This document shows positions 23,950 to 36,183 of a DNA stretch of 64,000 nucleotides, piece by piece. A program made the translations under genes and the position numbers. Under the pieces are notes generated by a model, which saw only the letters and a program-made list of their open reading frames with translations, ran no database searches and was not told the origin of the DNA. This DNA comes from Ampullaceana balthica (Eukaryota; Mollusca; Gastropoda; Lymnaeidae). Location: assembly GCA_944989445.1 (NCBI GenBank), contig CALYLW010001213.1, positions 149,506 through 213,505 of the forward strand, read 5' to 3'. The stretch's first letter is position 1. The number at the start of each line of letters is the position of its first letter.

Positions 23950-24392
23950 GAAGTCACAACTACAACAAAGAGAAGTCACAAATACAACAAAGAGAAGTCA
24001 CAACTACAACAAAGAGAAGTCACAACTACAACAAAGAGAAGTCACAAATACAACAAAGAGAAGTCACAACTACAACAAAGAGAAGTCACAACTACAACAA
24101 AGAGAAGTCACAACTAAAACAAAGAGAAGTCACAACTACAACAAAGAGAAGTCACAACTACAACAAAGAGAAGTCCCAACTACAACAAAGAGAAGTCCCA
24201 ACTACAAAAAAGAGATGTCCCAACTACAACAAAGAGAAGTCCCAACTACAACAAAGAGAAGTCCCAACTACAAAAAAGAGATGTCCCAACTACAACAAAG
24301 AGAAGTCCCAACTACAACAAAGAGAAGTCCCAACTACAAAAAAGAGATGTCCCAACTACAACAAAGAGAAGTCCCAACTACAACAAAGACAA
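23950..24392. repeat. 22-bp satellite, block 3
   Basis: About 20 copies, shifting from the GAAGTCAC to the GAAGTCCC variant. Within the second half a three-unit higher-order pattern with ACAAAAAAGAGATG repeats. Confidence 0.93.
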
Positions 24393-24479
24393 GAATGATC
24401 AGTGTAATTACTGGCCAATCATGTGACGTGCGTATTTCGACTGAGCTAAAATCTCTTGTATGTTTATGTTTCACTTCGT

Positions 24480-24781
24480 TATCTTATCTTATCTGTTACA
24501 GACGCTCCTTCTATACAGTACAGAAGATTATTGCGTCATACGATTATCTATGGTTTGTGTCTAGTCCTGTATTCTTATTAGAGTTTTAAATGTTGATAAA
24601 GCGTTGGTTTTCCTGGTTTCTTCAGGCAACCCATTCCACGCCCGAATTCCGGACGGGAAAAGCGAGAATGTGTGTGCGTTTGTTCTTGCATATGGAATAA
24701 GGAAGGTGTTTTTATCCTTATGTCTATCAAGCTGTTTATTTATACACGAATAGTAGATACTACACATCATATTTGCTTCTA
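24480..24781 (-). mobile_element. LINE 3' fragment (CR1/Jockey-like)
   Basis: The minus strand encodes RHKDKNTFLIPYARTNA then FPSGIRAWNGLPEETRKT and ends with ACAGATAAGATAAGATAA. The same protein end is longer at 61.7 kb. It is cut at the 5' side by the element at 24782. Confidence 0.8.
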
Positions 24782-25045
24782 AGGGGCCGTCCATAAAGTA
24801 CGTCACGCTCCAGAGGGAGGAGGGGGTGTAAGAAAGTGTGACACTTTGTGACAGGGGGAGGGGGGGTCCGGCCATGTGTGACGTCACGGTGTTTTATATT
24901 AAATTCTAATTATTTTGTTAATAAAAAACAAAATTTTTGTTCGAAGTGTGACGTACTTTAGGGGGGGGGGTGTCCAAGATTTGTGACAGGGTGGAGGGTG
25001 GGGGGGGGGTTAAAAATGGTCAAAAATAGAGTGACGTACTTGATC
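24782..25045. mobile_element. GGGGCC-TIR MITE, degraded
   Basis: The left end GGGGCCGTCCATAAAGTACG is clear. The right end (GAGTGACGTACTTGATC) is eroded. Confidence 0.65.
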
Positions 25046-25279
25046 ACGTAGCAGAGCAGACTTTTCTCTGATTTTTTTCCTTTTTGCAATTTCGCAAACA
25101 TAGCAAGAAAATATTAACTTAAATGCTGTGATTAATTATAAATTACAATTATCGGAATTTTTAGGTCAATGGCAATCCTTATCTGGATTTTCACTTTATT
25201 ATATGACAACGATTCTCCTGAATGTACCTGGAATGTGCCTTCGTTTACCTGGTTTTGGGTGAATCTGGCCCGCCCTCTT

Positions 25280-25473
25280 TTTTCCCCACCTCTAACCAAG
25301 ACAGATTTACGTCACTTCCGACGTCCTGCCATTTTATGTGAGGCTCTCACAGCTTCCTCTTTAAATCCAATCGGATGACGATTAAAACAGCGTTCAGGAC
25401 TAAAACACGACGAACGAAAGTGCCACCAGAAACTTTAAATAGATTTAGGTAATATTTAAACACATAATTAACA
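25280..25473 (+). promoter_or_regulatory. Likely GIPC promoter and 5' UTR
   Basis: Upstream of the GIPC start are a CRE-like TTACGTCA at 25307-25314 overlapping an ETS-like ACTTCCG, a YY1-like GCCATTTT near 25328, and a CCAAT box at 25367-25371. The cluster lies 100-170 bp before the ATG with no obvious TATA box, as in a housekeeping promoter. Motif identity is seen; function is inferred. Confidence 0.45.
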
Positions 25474-25782
25474 ATGCCTCGATTCTTCGGTGGCAAAAAG
25501 AACCAAAATAAGAACGAGACTATCACAAATGATACAAGTAATCAGAATGTGAATGATTCGCCCCACCCTAACGATTCAACGGGCAACGAAGCCAATGGTG
25601 CAGTATCGAAGGGTGGACGACCAAATTCAGAAAATGTTCCTGCAGCTCAGGTTCCTCGGCCAAAACTTGTGTTTCACTGTCAGCAAGCACATGGAAGTCC
25701 AACGGGAATTATATCAGGTTTTACAAATGTCAAGGAACTTTATCAGAAAATAGCGGATTGTTACGACATTCCAGTGTCAGAG
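25474..25782 (+). CDS. GIPC: GIPC exon 1 (N-terminus and GH1 start)
   Basis: This exon has 103 codons from ATG to donor GTGAGT at 25783, phase 0. It begins [14 protein letters not shown] and ends with [12 protein letters not shown], the start of the GIPC homology 1 region. Confidence 0.93.
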
Positions 25783-28700
25783 GTGAGTTTTAACTTGGAA
25801 TTATTAATCCTAATAATTTTGACTGGCATTGAATCACTGAATTGTGCTCATAAAATAAATACCTCTAGTTTATTTTTAGTTAGTTTTTGCTTGTTTCTCT
25901 TTCCAAACTAAACTTTAGGATAAAATTGGAGGAATGTAAGTAGTTGGACTTTTTAAAAATATTTATGTCAACTGACAACTAGGTCAAAATGACAATGACT
26001 GACATTGTGATTGTGTCAGTGACAATGACTTAAATGACTCCAGTTTTCAATTAGGCCTAGGCCTACTTATTTCTTAATTATAACTGAGTTCAAGAATCTG
26101 AATCATTCAATTCAATACGTTAAATGAGAGTTTCATCTGTTTTTTTAAAAATCTTTCAAATGACATAAAAATTGAATAAAAATGTAAAGTAAAAGGCATA
26201 ATACTATTATATATAGTTTTATAGTACAGTCAAACCCACTTAACTCGAGCTCGGTTAACTCGACCACCCTACTAACTCGATGTTTTTTTATTGGAACCGC
26301 CAAATTCTCTCTTTGTCTTAGCATTTTCTCATCGGTTAATTCGATTTTTTAAAGTCACCGAAACCTAATACCTCGAGCACAAAAGAGGGCCAAATTTGAA
26401 ACTTAACGTTGGTTAGCCCGATCCTCGAATGTTCGCCTAGCAATGCACTTTGGCATTTTTAGTTCAAAACAGTGTTGACATCTCGCTTTCTTCGAGACTT
26501 CCGGCTATTGTGTGATTCTACAAGATTTCAATAAAAATTACCGGATGTTATTATCTTCTTTCACTTTCGATCCATGTGTGAATTAGATGTATTCACCCGA
26601 GGTGCCCGTAAATCGCGTTAGCGGTCTTTAATCCGTCATTATTTCGCAGTGCATGTTATATTATTATTAACCATGGTTATATTTAAACGGTCCTTAAAAA
26701 CAAATGGTCATTACAGCCTTAGGCCTTAGGAAAGAGTGAAGAAACATTAGGGTTCCGATATGATTCCGATTAATCGTCCCATCACTAATTAACGCACATC
26801 ATGTACATAAAGAAATTTCAAGCACATGTTAATATTTTGCCGCCATATTGGTTTTCGTTTTAACTCGATCATCGGTTATCTCGACGCCATTTTTCATACC
26901 CCAACGCCGTCGACTTAACCGGTTTTGACTGTATATAGAATCAACAAATTAAACTAATTTTAACTACTAACTACCTAGGACCTAGGCCAAATACTGTGAC
27001 TGTAATTACATTATTTGATGATGAAAATAAAGGCAATATAACCTTCTTGCCTCTTTCTTTAGGTTCAAATAATTAAAACATTGCAGCCCATTGTCAAAAA
27101 ATGTTCTTATTAATTTTTTGATTCATATACTATGATATATTATTATGATTACTACTATATACTGTATTAGACTGTATCCATACTAAAAATACATTTATCT
27201 AATGATATTGAATCATTTCTTACATTAATTTAAATACTATACATACTTTACATTTTCAGATATTATTTTGCACCCTTAACACACACAAGATAGACATGAC
27301 TCGACTTTTGGGTGGCCAGATAGGTTTGGAAGATTTCATTTTTGCTCACGTCAAAGGTCAACCCAAGGAAGTGGAAGTAACAAAATCAGAAGATGCTCTT
27401 GGCCTAACTATAACAGACAATGGGGCGGGGTATGCATTTATCAAGCGCATCAAGGAAGGGAGCATAATGGATAAAGCAGCTTTTATAGCTGTGGGAGATC
27501 ATATCGAAAAAATTAATGGCGAAAGTTTAGTTGGGTGTCGACATTTTGAAGTTGCCAAAAAGCTTAAAGAAATTCCTAAAGGTTCAACATTCACACTGCG
27601 AACAGTAGAGCCTTTAAAGTCTGGTTTTTGTAAGTATTCTTAATTTAATAACATTCGTAAATGACAAAATGATTATTCTCTTTCTTCTTATTTTAATAAC
27701 ATTCTTAAATGTTGTTTGTTGAGCCTTCTCGTCCATGAGGGGCATCCACCGATCATTGTCGTTGTCTGCGATTCCTCCAAGGGCATATGCCACCTACAAG
27801 AGACCTCCAGGCATCTCTATCCTGGGCCAGCTTCCCCAGGATCTTCCATTCATGGCCAATTCTCTTGATGTCTGCCTCCAATTCTCGGTGCCAAGTGTTT
27901 CTTGGACAGCCTCTTTTCCGCTTACCCTGTGGGTTCCATTTCAGGGCTTGCTTTGTTGTATTAGAAGCAGGTTTCCTTAGTGTATGACCAATCCACCTCC
28001 ACCGCTTCTGAAGAATTTCCTCCTCAATGGGCTTCTGTTTTGTCCGCTGCCACAGTTCCCGGTTGCTGATTTTGTCCGGCCAGTGAATTCTGAGAATTCT
28101 TCTTAGACTATTGTTGATGAAGGACTGGATTCTGGTCAGGTTTACGGCCGTTGTTCTCCATGTCTCAGCTCCATAGAGCAGCACAGGTTTCACCATAGCG
28201 TTAAAAATCCTTACTTTTAACTTGCTGCATAAGTTGTTGGAGACCCAAACATTCTTGAGTTGCTGGAAGGCTGCTCTTGCTTTTCCGATCCTATTTTTGA
28301 CGTCAGCAACTGTACCACCTTGTTAATCTACCACACTGCCAAGGTAAACAAAACTGTCCACCTCCTCAAGGGCTTCTCCTTCAAGCAGGATGGGTGATGT
28401 ACTGGTAGCATTAACCTTGAGGATTTTACTTTTCCCCTCTTACTTCTTGTTTTAATAACATTCTTAAGTGACAAAATGATTATTCTCTCACTTCTTATTT
28501 GATCTATCAGCCAAGTTTGAACCATTGTTTGATTTTCTACTTAACAAAAGATTTGTGAACAATTCACAGAATAAATAACATTTTTAACATCTGCAGCAAA
28601 TATTGGTCCAGCAGCAGGTAAAAAGGGCAGTGGAAATCTGGGCTCTGGCAAACAGACATTGAGGTTAAGATCCACTGGTCCAGCAACTGTAGAAATAGTG

Positions 28701-31700
28701 AGTATCTGTATTCTTTCAAATAATATTTTGTCTCACTGAAATGAATTTTAGCAGTTAATGCAATAAATGGTTGCAGATGTATGCAGATAAAACAAATGAA
28801 CATGAATTTTTTTTAAAAACTACAGCATCAGGTGCTTTTGAGAAATTGTGTCTTTATAATTTAGTTAGTAATTTAGAAAATTTACTTTTTTGGTTTCTGA
28901 GGTTTTTTTTTCTTTGCTATAATTTTAAACTTAAAATTCACTTTCAGGAGGATTTTTTAAAAAGAAAATATATGTACAGTCGAACCCTCTTAACTCGAGC
29001 CCGGTTAAATCGCCAACCCTATTAAGTTTTTTATTGGGACCGCCAAATTCTCTCTTTGTCTTAGCATTTTCTCATCGGTTAATTCGATTCTTTTAAGTCG
29101 CCGAACCCTAATAACACGAGCACAAAAGAGGGCCAAATTTGCCACTTAGCCTTGGTTATCTCGATCCCCATGACCAATCGCCAGCTTATGAAAATGTTAG
29201 CTATGATTTTTTATAACCAAGGAAAGGCATAAAATTTCTGCCTCGCCAGGTCTGCTGGTGACGTCACAGCCCGCTTGCGTTCAGCTCTAAGCGCTGTGTT
29301 GCTTCTGGTACTATACCAACCACCAGTTTTTGAAATTCTTAGTTATCGCTTTTTATAACCAAGGGAAGGCATCAAATTTCTGCCTCGCGAGGTCTGCTGG
29401 TGATGTCACAGCCCGCTTGCGTTCAGCTCTCAGCGCTGTGTTGCTAACTTACTTCTGGTACTATGCCAATCGCCAGCTTCTGAAAATGTTAGTTATCGAT
29501 GCCACTCACCATCTCGCTACCGTATTTTTGCGCCCATCTTAAAAAAAGTTTTACGATTGGTTATGTTTATGCTAGCTAACCAATAAAATTGATAGTTCAA
29601 TAACAGTTCACACGGCTTTAACGTTGTTCACATTTTAACATCGCTGCACTGTGTGTTAGTTCTCGTACTATGCTTCGTCAACTTTAAGAGAGTTTAAAAA
29701 AAAACTTCTCTAGCCGTATGCATTTTTTAAAGCAAATATCAGTTTTGATATTAATGTGGTAATCTTACGTCAAATGGCTTTAACTTGCAGTAAAACTGTC
29801 ACTAAAAGACCGAACTCAAATTTGAGGACCAATTAATCGCCCGGTATCTTTGATACGTCTTCTAATGACTCTCGTAATATAAATAATAACAATAACAGCC
29901 GCGGCCTTGACTTTGATCATTGTTCATATCATATGCGCTCTGTGTGTTAGCTCTCATACAGTGCCTCAACAACTAAGCAAAGTAAAAAAATTTTAAATCT
30001 TTCTTCAGCCGCATGCAAACTAAACTAATAGTGATGACGTGTATATTATTTATAGACCGGAATAGTACGAAAAATAGGGCTGCGGAAATTAACTATTAAT
30101 TTCTCGATTACTCGTTAACAAATTTTAACTATTAAATTATTTTTAAGGATTAATGTAATCGACCCATCACTTACGAATTATTGGAAGTCAAAAAGTAAAC
30201 AAAAATAATAATAAAAATTGCAGCTGATAAATAATAACAAATTTCCTGACGATTACACGAATATTTTGGTTTTAAACTATTGACTGACGGGAATTTTCAA
30301 AATGTTGATAAAGTTTATTGTATCCATTGTGAGAAATCGTTAGCCTACCATGGTTCTAACACTTCGCATACTTTTCAAACCAAATGAAAAGCGTATTAAG
30401 CTAATGTCAGTAATGGAGTCTGCTGACTCAGAGACAGAAAATGACAACAGCTCTTCTGAAGAATTACTGCGTTACAAATTGGAGATGAAAGTTCCTGAAT
30501 CCATTAACCCTCTACAATGGTGGAAACTTAATGAACACTCATATCCGATAATGTCATTCCTTGCCAAGACCGTTCAGTGCATACCAGTTACTTCAGTTCC
30601 ATGTGAATGATTGTTCAGATCGGCTGGTTATATTTTCAATTAGACCCGCTCATCACTTGAACCAAATAATGTTAACACGTTTGTCTTTTTGCGTAGTTGG
30701 TTAAAAGATGACATTTAAAGGAGACATTCCAGTGTTGTTTAGATTTTCAACAAGAACGTTTAATAAGTGTTACTTATGACATCATAAATTTTAATTTTTG
30801 GCTTTAATCGAAATTAACGATTAATTAATCGTTAATATTTCAAAAGTTAACGATTCAATTAAAATTAATCGTTATCAGCCCTAAAGAAAACGCTTTGATG
30901 TCACGGTCGCTCGCGTATTGGTTCTGGTATTCTGCCGTATATTCTGCCGTAACACAACAAAATATTCACTCCGCTTTATAAGTTTATACCGAAGTTACGG
31001 CTAAGCGGTTAAACGTTAACAACCCTATCATGTACATAAAGAAATTTCAAGCACATGTTAATATTTTGCAGCCACATTGGTTTTCGTTTAACTCGATCAT
31101 CGGTTATCTCTGCGCCATTTGGCATACCCCAAGGCCGTCGACTTAACCGGGTTCGACTGTAATACAAAAAATGGTTAAAGAAAAAAATTAATTACTGAAT
31201 TTTGTGGTCTGGATAACAAATGTTTCATTCAGCCGACCAGAATTATTCTTTTTGGAGACTTGAACTATCCCTTAACCCGTCGTTGGGGCACCATCGTGAA
31301 CTGCACACTATCTCACGCCATTTGTCCCGGTTCTGTGCTGCTTTTGAGAGTCGCTGAATGACAGGCCGGTCCACTCCTGGATATTGTCTTCCCATCTCTT
31401 CCTTTGTCTGCCTCTTTTCCTTCCTCCCTGGACTGTGCCTTGCACTATAGTCTTTGCGAGACCTCCAGATCTTGTCACGTGTCCGTACCATCGTAGTTTC
31501 CTCTTCTTAATTGAGGTGAGAAGGTCCTCGTAGGGGTCAATGACAGTACTTATTGTGTTGCGGACCGCTTCGTTTGTAATGTGCGCTGTGTAGGAGATGT
31601 TCAATATCTTTCTGAAACATCTCATCTCTAGCGCATTGATTCTTCTTTGGAAGTCTGCAGTGAGCGTCCAAGCCTCACAATGGTTGCCAATGACAACAAG

Positions 31701-34700
31701 TCTTCACACGGTACATTTTGTTATTCCATACGAAACGAAATGTTTTAGACATCTGCGATTCTGCGTGCATCTTTGCTATTAGAGCAATTACGTGACCATA
31801 ATGTTTACATGTTATACATTTATTAGAGCAATTACGGTATACTTGGCATCGGCACTATTTACACAGTATTTCTGAGTATACGAAAATCGGCCGATACCTA
31901 AACAATATCAAAGCACATGGCACACTGTATCGTGGCTGCACATATTACAGTCGAACCCACTTAGCTCGAGCTCGGTTAACTCGCCCACCCTATTATGTCG
32001 ACGTTTTTTATTGGAACCGCCAAATTCCCTCTTTGTCTTAGCATTTTCTCGTCGTTTATTTCGATTTTTTTAAGTCGACGAACCTCATAACACGAGCATA
32101 AAAAAGGGTCAAATTTGCCACTAAACGTTGGTTATCTCGATCCCCATGACCAATCGCCAGCTTTTGAAAATGTGAGATGCTATTTTTTTATAACCAAGTG
32201 AAGGCATAAAATTTCTGCCTCGCTGGTGACGTCACAGCCCGCTTGCTCACAGCACTGTGTTACTAACTTAAATCGCCAGCTTTTGAAAATGTTCTTATCG
32301 ATAGGGCTGAACCGATCGGTTCGGCTACTCGGCATCGGCCGATTTTTTTAATACTCTGAGATACTCGGCAATCGGCCACGTAAGTGATGCCGAGTATTAC
32401 GTAATTGCTCCAATAGCAAAGATGCACGCAGAATCGCATGTCTAAAACATTTGGTTTCATATGGAATAACAAAATGTGCCGTGTGCTGACTTATTGTCAT
32501 TGGCAACCATTCATCCTTCAACCTCATTTTGATTCTATTACTACTGCTTTGTTCTCATTGTTTCATTCATAAGAAGTGGCCGTGTGCAAAAGCCATTTAA
32601 CTATTGGTTAGAATTAATTAAAATGTATCAAAGTTGAAGGTTCAAAAGGAGTCCCTAATTTATTTTTGTTCACTTTTATAGAGAAGAGTTCGCTTTGTTA
32701 TGAGTCATATATAGGTCATGATAAACAAATAACAGCAACGCCTTTGTGTAAAAAAAACCTCAATAAATCATGTGCATGTGCATTCTCATTTATTAACACT
32801 AGTGATGGGACGAAAAATCATAGGGTGCTTACTGTAAACAAGGCTCCCCAGATTTTAAAATATACAATATAACAGACTACAGACAGTTTACCCACCCCCA
32901 CTCTCAATCTCCCACACCATTGTTGTTGGTTAGTCCGATTAGCACTCAAGTTACCAAAGGAATTCTGAGTCCATTGTCATTGTAAGCTGAGTGGACGGGG
33001 TGGGTTATGAATTTGTGTAGCTTGTAAGGAAAGTGTTCAGTCACCAGCGGACCCTGCACGCGGGTGCGCACGAGGTGTGTCGGGCATGACTAGATGAATT
33101 CCTTATACATGCAGTTATGTACTAGGGGAAAAAAACGGCGCTAACGCAATAAAGGATTATATTTAAACTTAAACGGTCCTTAAAAACAAACGGTCTTAAC
33201 AACCTTAGGAAAGAGTGAAGAAATAGGGTCCCAATATTCCGATACAATTCCGATTAATCGTCCCATCATTAACGTTCATCATGTATATAATTATAAAGAA
33301 ATTTCAAGTGCATGTTAATATTTTGCCGCCATATTGGTTTTCGTTTAACTCGGTGATCAGTTATCTCGGCGCCATTTTTCATACCCTGAGGCCGTCGACT
33401 TAAGCGGGCCCCACTGTATTTATAATCCTATATAGTAAAAGGCAAGTTTCTGTCCGTTCTGTCCCGTCATCTATAGCGATTGGTCCCTCAAACACATATG
33501 ACTCCTACAGCCAATCATATTGAACACGTTTACACCATTTACGCGGACTTTCAAAACGAGTTATTTTTTGTGCAGTATTTCTTCCAAGACTTTATTTTGA
33601 GTTATGCCCGTTGGGATTTATAGCAAAAAGCTCTGTTTTTACGAGTTATTTATTTTAACTATAATGAATAGTATGTTTGACGCGATACACATGTAATGCC
33701 TGTCGAGACGGCTGTTGGGGGGGGGGTTACAACATGCTACCGAACGTCCTTTGTACATATCGCCTGGGCTATATATATATACAGTCGAAATCGGTTAAGT
33801 CGACGACGCTGGGGTATGAAAAATGGCGTCGAGATAACCGATGATCGAGTTAAAACGGAAACCAATATGGCGGCAAAATATTAACATGTGCTTGAAATTT
33901 CTTTATGTACATGATTAATAAGTTAGCGTTAATTAGTGATGGGGCGATTAATCGGAATCGTATCGGGAACCCTAATATTTCTTCACTCTTTCCTAAGGTT
34001 GTAATGACCGTTCGTTTTTAAGGACCAATTAAAATTTAAATGTAACCATGGTTCCCACTCAGGAAAACGGGAAAAAGTCGGGAATTCTAAAAAAAAATTC
34101 TCTGCCTTGATAGTCGGGAAAAGTTATGACTAATCGGGAATTTATATATATATATATATATATTTATGCTGAAGTAAAGGACTTTGATTACGTCTCTGTC
34201 ATGTTTCGATTCCCTTTTATTTAAAAATAAGTTACCAGTTTATAATTGTCTGCGCATGCGCTAAAAGGTCAACGTTTACGCCTCGCCTAGTCGCATGTCA
34301 CAGCCGCTAGCGTTTGCAATTCCGTCAAATCAGCGAAAAAATAAAAATAAACATATCAATGTGGTAATTTTAAGTTCTAATGCTTTTGGCGTGCAGGATA
34401 TCTGTTACTATCAGAACGCTCTCGAATTTCCTCAGTCTTGTAATAATATAAATAAAACTATTGCGGCCTTGACCGTTGATCACAGCACGCTGTGGGCTGT
34501 GTGTTAGACCTCGGCCGGCAACTAATAAGCGAATTTAAAAAAAAATAATTCCTTATCAGAATTCGACCTACAAAAGTGATGACGTGTATATTAATAATAT
34601 TATATACATGTTTGATTTCATCGTCACGCGCGTGTTAGTGTCACAGTTACGTATCTTACTGGTAACAAAGCAACAACAAACTTTTAAAAGAATAATAATT

Positions 34701-36183
34701 TTTTATTTAATTATATAAAAACCACCGTCGATTCTCGATAGCAACCTTTATTTTCATTTCTAAAGATATTTGTTTATCTTAAAAAATAAAATGATCAATG
34801 CATCAGAAAATGAATTAAGTTTAAAAATAATATAACATGCACTGCGAAATAATGACGGATTAAAGATCGCTGACGCCGATTTATGGGCATCTCGGGTGAA
34901 TACATCTAATTCACACATGGATCGAACGTGAAAGAAGATCATAACATCCAGTAATTTTTATTGAAATCTCGTAGAATCACACAGTAGCCGGAAGTCTCGA
35001 AGAAAGCGAGATGTCAACACTGTTTTGAACTAAAAATGCCATTGCTAGGTGAACCGACGAGGATCGAGCTAACCAACCTTAAGTTGCAAATTTGGCCCTC
35101 TTTTGTGCTCGAGGTATTAGGTTTCGGCGACTTAGAAAAATCAAATTAGCCGATGAAAAAATGCTAAGACAAAGAGAATTTGGCGGTTCCAATAAAAAAC
35201 GTCGCGATAGTGGGGTGGTCGAGCTAACCTAGCTCGAGGTAAGTGGGTTCGACTGTATACATATACACACATTTTTTCCCTTTAAACTTTCTCAAAATAC
35301 ATTTTGTGAATGTGAAATAAAATATTGTCGAAAAAGTGTTAAACACGGGTGAAGATGGATTTAAGTGGTAGGAACATGAACATTGCGTGGCACTTTGTTA
35401 CCTTTAAATTTTCAGGGTTTGAAAAATTTATAAAAGAAATTTCAGTATTCAAGAAATTTTAAAAAAGGGATTTCAGGGTTTACAGCTTCCAGTGAGTGGC
35501 ACCCCTGATCAGCATTGGCACAGACAATTGTGAATTAATTTTTAAATCATTTGTTGTTTTCATAGCAATTAGATGTTAAAATATGTATTTATCTTTATCG
35601 TACTACTTGATAAATACATTTATGTTTTCAGCCTGATGATGTGGTCAATGTTGCTACTGATAAGATCAACAATTTACTGGAGTCCTTTATGGGTATTAAT
35701 GACACAGAATTAGGTATTTATTGAATGTTGGTCACATTTTAACATTTGATGTACATTTCATTTAGTCAATATATATTTTAAAGTGCCGATAATGGTGTTG
35801 AAATACAAGTGATATAAATTTTTTAAAAATAAAATCCTTTTCTCATTAAATCCTTGCACATTTCCCAATAAAAATCTCTCTGTTGGTATTTAATGATCTG
35901 GTCCTAAGTCATTAGATATCAATCGTATTATTTTTTGCATGCTGGTATATGTAAAGAATTTATTGATGTGTTATTTCAATACATTTTATTTTCAGCCCAA
36001 ACAATCTGGGAAATAGGAAGAAAGGCCAACAATCCAAGTGACTTTGCCATCGGAGTTGATGATTCAGATCTTGGCATGTTTGGGTTTACAGATGATTTTG
36101 TCTTTGATCTCTGGGGAGCAATTTCAGACGCGAAGAGTGGCAGATTAAATCAGGTGGCCGCAGATTTCAACGAGCAGTTTTAA
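25474..36183 (+). CDS. GIPC: GIPC-family PDZ adaptor protein, complete (five coding exons)
   Basis: Exons 25474-25782, 27260-27629, 28597-28697, 35632-35713 and 35996-36183 join in phase to 349 residues, close to the 330-odd typical of GIPC1/2/3. The N-terminal 60 residues are Asn/Lys/Ser-rich. The GH1 region follows ([50 protein letters not shown]), then the PDZ domain (about residues 125-215, LGLT carboxylate loop, [25 protein letters not shown]), a linker with [14 protein letters not shown], and the C-terminal GH2 region ([35 protein letters not shown]). GIPC proteins link PDZ-ligand receptors to myosin VI on endosomes; GH2 binds the motor. That role is family knowledge. The ATG context AACAATGC is good. 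Intron 3 is stuffed with transposons. No frameshift was seen. Confidence 0.95.
26227..26931 (+). mobile_element. Tigger-like element in GIPC intron 1
   Basis: CAGTCAAACCCACTTAACTC to CGACTTAACCGGTTTTGACTG, TA on both sides, 705 bp, non-coding. Confidence 0.8.
27260..27629 (+). CDS. GIPC: GIPC exon 2 (GH1 end and PDZ domain)
   Basis: This 370-bp exon starts after CATTTTCAG with [12 protein letters not shown] and ends one base into a Ser codon before GTAAGT. It contains the whole PDZ domain. It is the most strongly conserved exon in the window. Confidence 0.96.
27700..28445 (-). mobile_element. Non-LTR retrotransposon 3' end in GIPC intron 2
   Basis: The minus frame 28196-27753 encodes [45 protein letters not shown] and [20 protein letters not shown], the C-terminus of an endonuclease/RT-type LINE protein. 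It is 5'-truncated. The TTTTAATAACATTCTTAA sequence occurs on both sides. Confidence 0.8.
28597..28697 (+). CDS. GIPC: GIPC exon 3 (linker)
   Basis: This 101-bp exon follows CTGCAG and encodes (S)[17 protein letters not shown] then [16 protein letters not shown], followed by donor GTGAGT. The LGSG-x-TLRLRS-x-GPATVE pattern is typical of GIPC between PDZ and GH2. Confidence 0.93.
28977..31159 (+). mobile_element. Tigger-like element in GIPC intron 3, with nested hAT
   Basis: CAGTCGAACCCTCTTAACTC to CGACTTAACCGGGTTCGACTG, TA on both sides. It is longer than its relatives because of the hAT at 30075-30883 and an internal duplication around 29160-29480. Confidence 0.8.
30075..30883 (+). mobile_element. 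hAT element with decayed transposase C-terminus
   Basis: Ends TAGGGCTGCGGAAATTAACT and AATCGTTATCAGCCCTA. The plus frame 30350-30610 encodes [20 protein letters not shown] then [10 protein letters not shown], the hAT C-terminal dimerisation motif. The catalytic part is missing. The 8-bp flanks match only 6 of 8. Confidence 0.75.
31208..31675 (-). pseudogene. RTE-like LINE protein fragment
   Basis: Two overlapping minus frames (31625-31308 and 31491-31243) encode [39 protein letters not shown] and [17 protein letters not shown], typical of the C-terminus of RTE/endonuclease-RT LINEs, with a frameshift between them. Confidence 0.8.
31679..31947 (+). mobile_element. Fragment of the CCGATA hAT family
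   Basis: GGTTGCCAATGACAACAAGT through CACTGTATCGTGGCTGCACA repeats the interior of the element at 1563-2816 and is cut by the Tigger-like element at 31948. Confidence 0.75.
31948..33416 (+). mobile_element. Tigger-like element in GIPC intron 3
   Basis: CAGTCGAACCCACTTAGCTC to GACTTAAGCGGGCCCCACTG with TA flanks. The interior includes hAT-related sequence. Confidence 0.8.
33426..33779 (+). mobile_element. Helitron-like 5' end
   Basis: Starts TCCTATATAGTAAAAGGCAA after an A, the usual Helitron 5' form. It is cut by the next element, so no 3' hairpin is present. Confidence 0.5.
33782..35255 (-). mobile_element. Tigger-like element in GIPC intron 3, inverted
   Basis: CAGTCGAAATCGGTTAAGTC to CGAGGTAAGTGGGTTCGACTG with TA flanks, opposite in orientation to the copy at 31948, so the pair forms a large imperfect inverted repeat. 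Confidence 0.8.
35632..35713 (+). CDS. GIPC: GIPC exon 4 (GH2 start)
   Basis: This 82-bp exon after GTTTTCAG encodes [19 protein letters not shown] then MGINDTEL, with one base left over, then GTATTT. It matches the start of the myosin VI-binding GH2 domain. Confidence 0.92.
35996..36183 (+). CDS. GIPC: GIPC exon 5 (GH2 end, stop)
   Basis: This exon follows TTTTCAG and completes Ala (G+CC). It encodes [37 protein letters not shown] and a short tail ending NEQF, stop TAA at 36181-36183. Confidence 0.94.

Noticed and set aside
23871..24398. 175-codon frame with KRSHNYNKEKSQLQQREV repeats
   Set aside because: It is a translation of the 22-bp satellite; the same peptide pattern appears in all frames.
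25169..25378. 69-codon plus frame upstream of GIPC
   Set aside because: It covers the promoter motifs and has no homology or repeat of its own.
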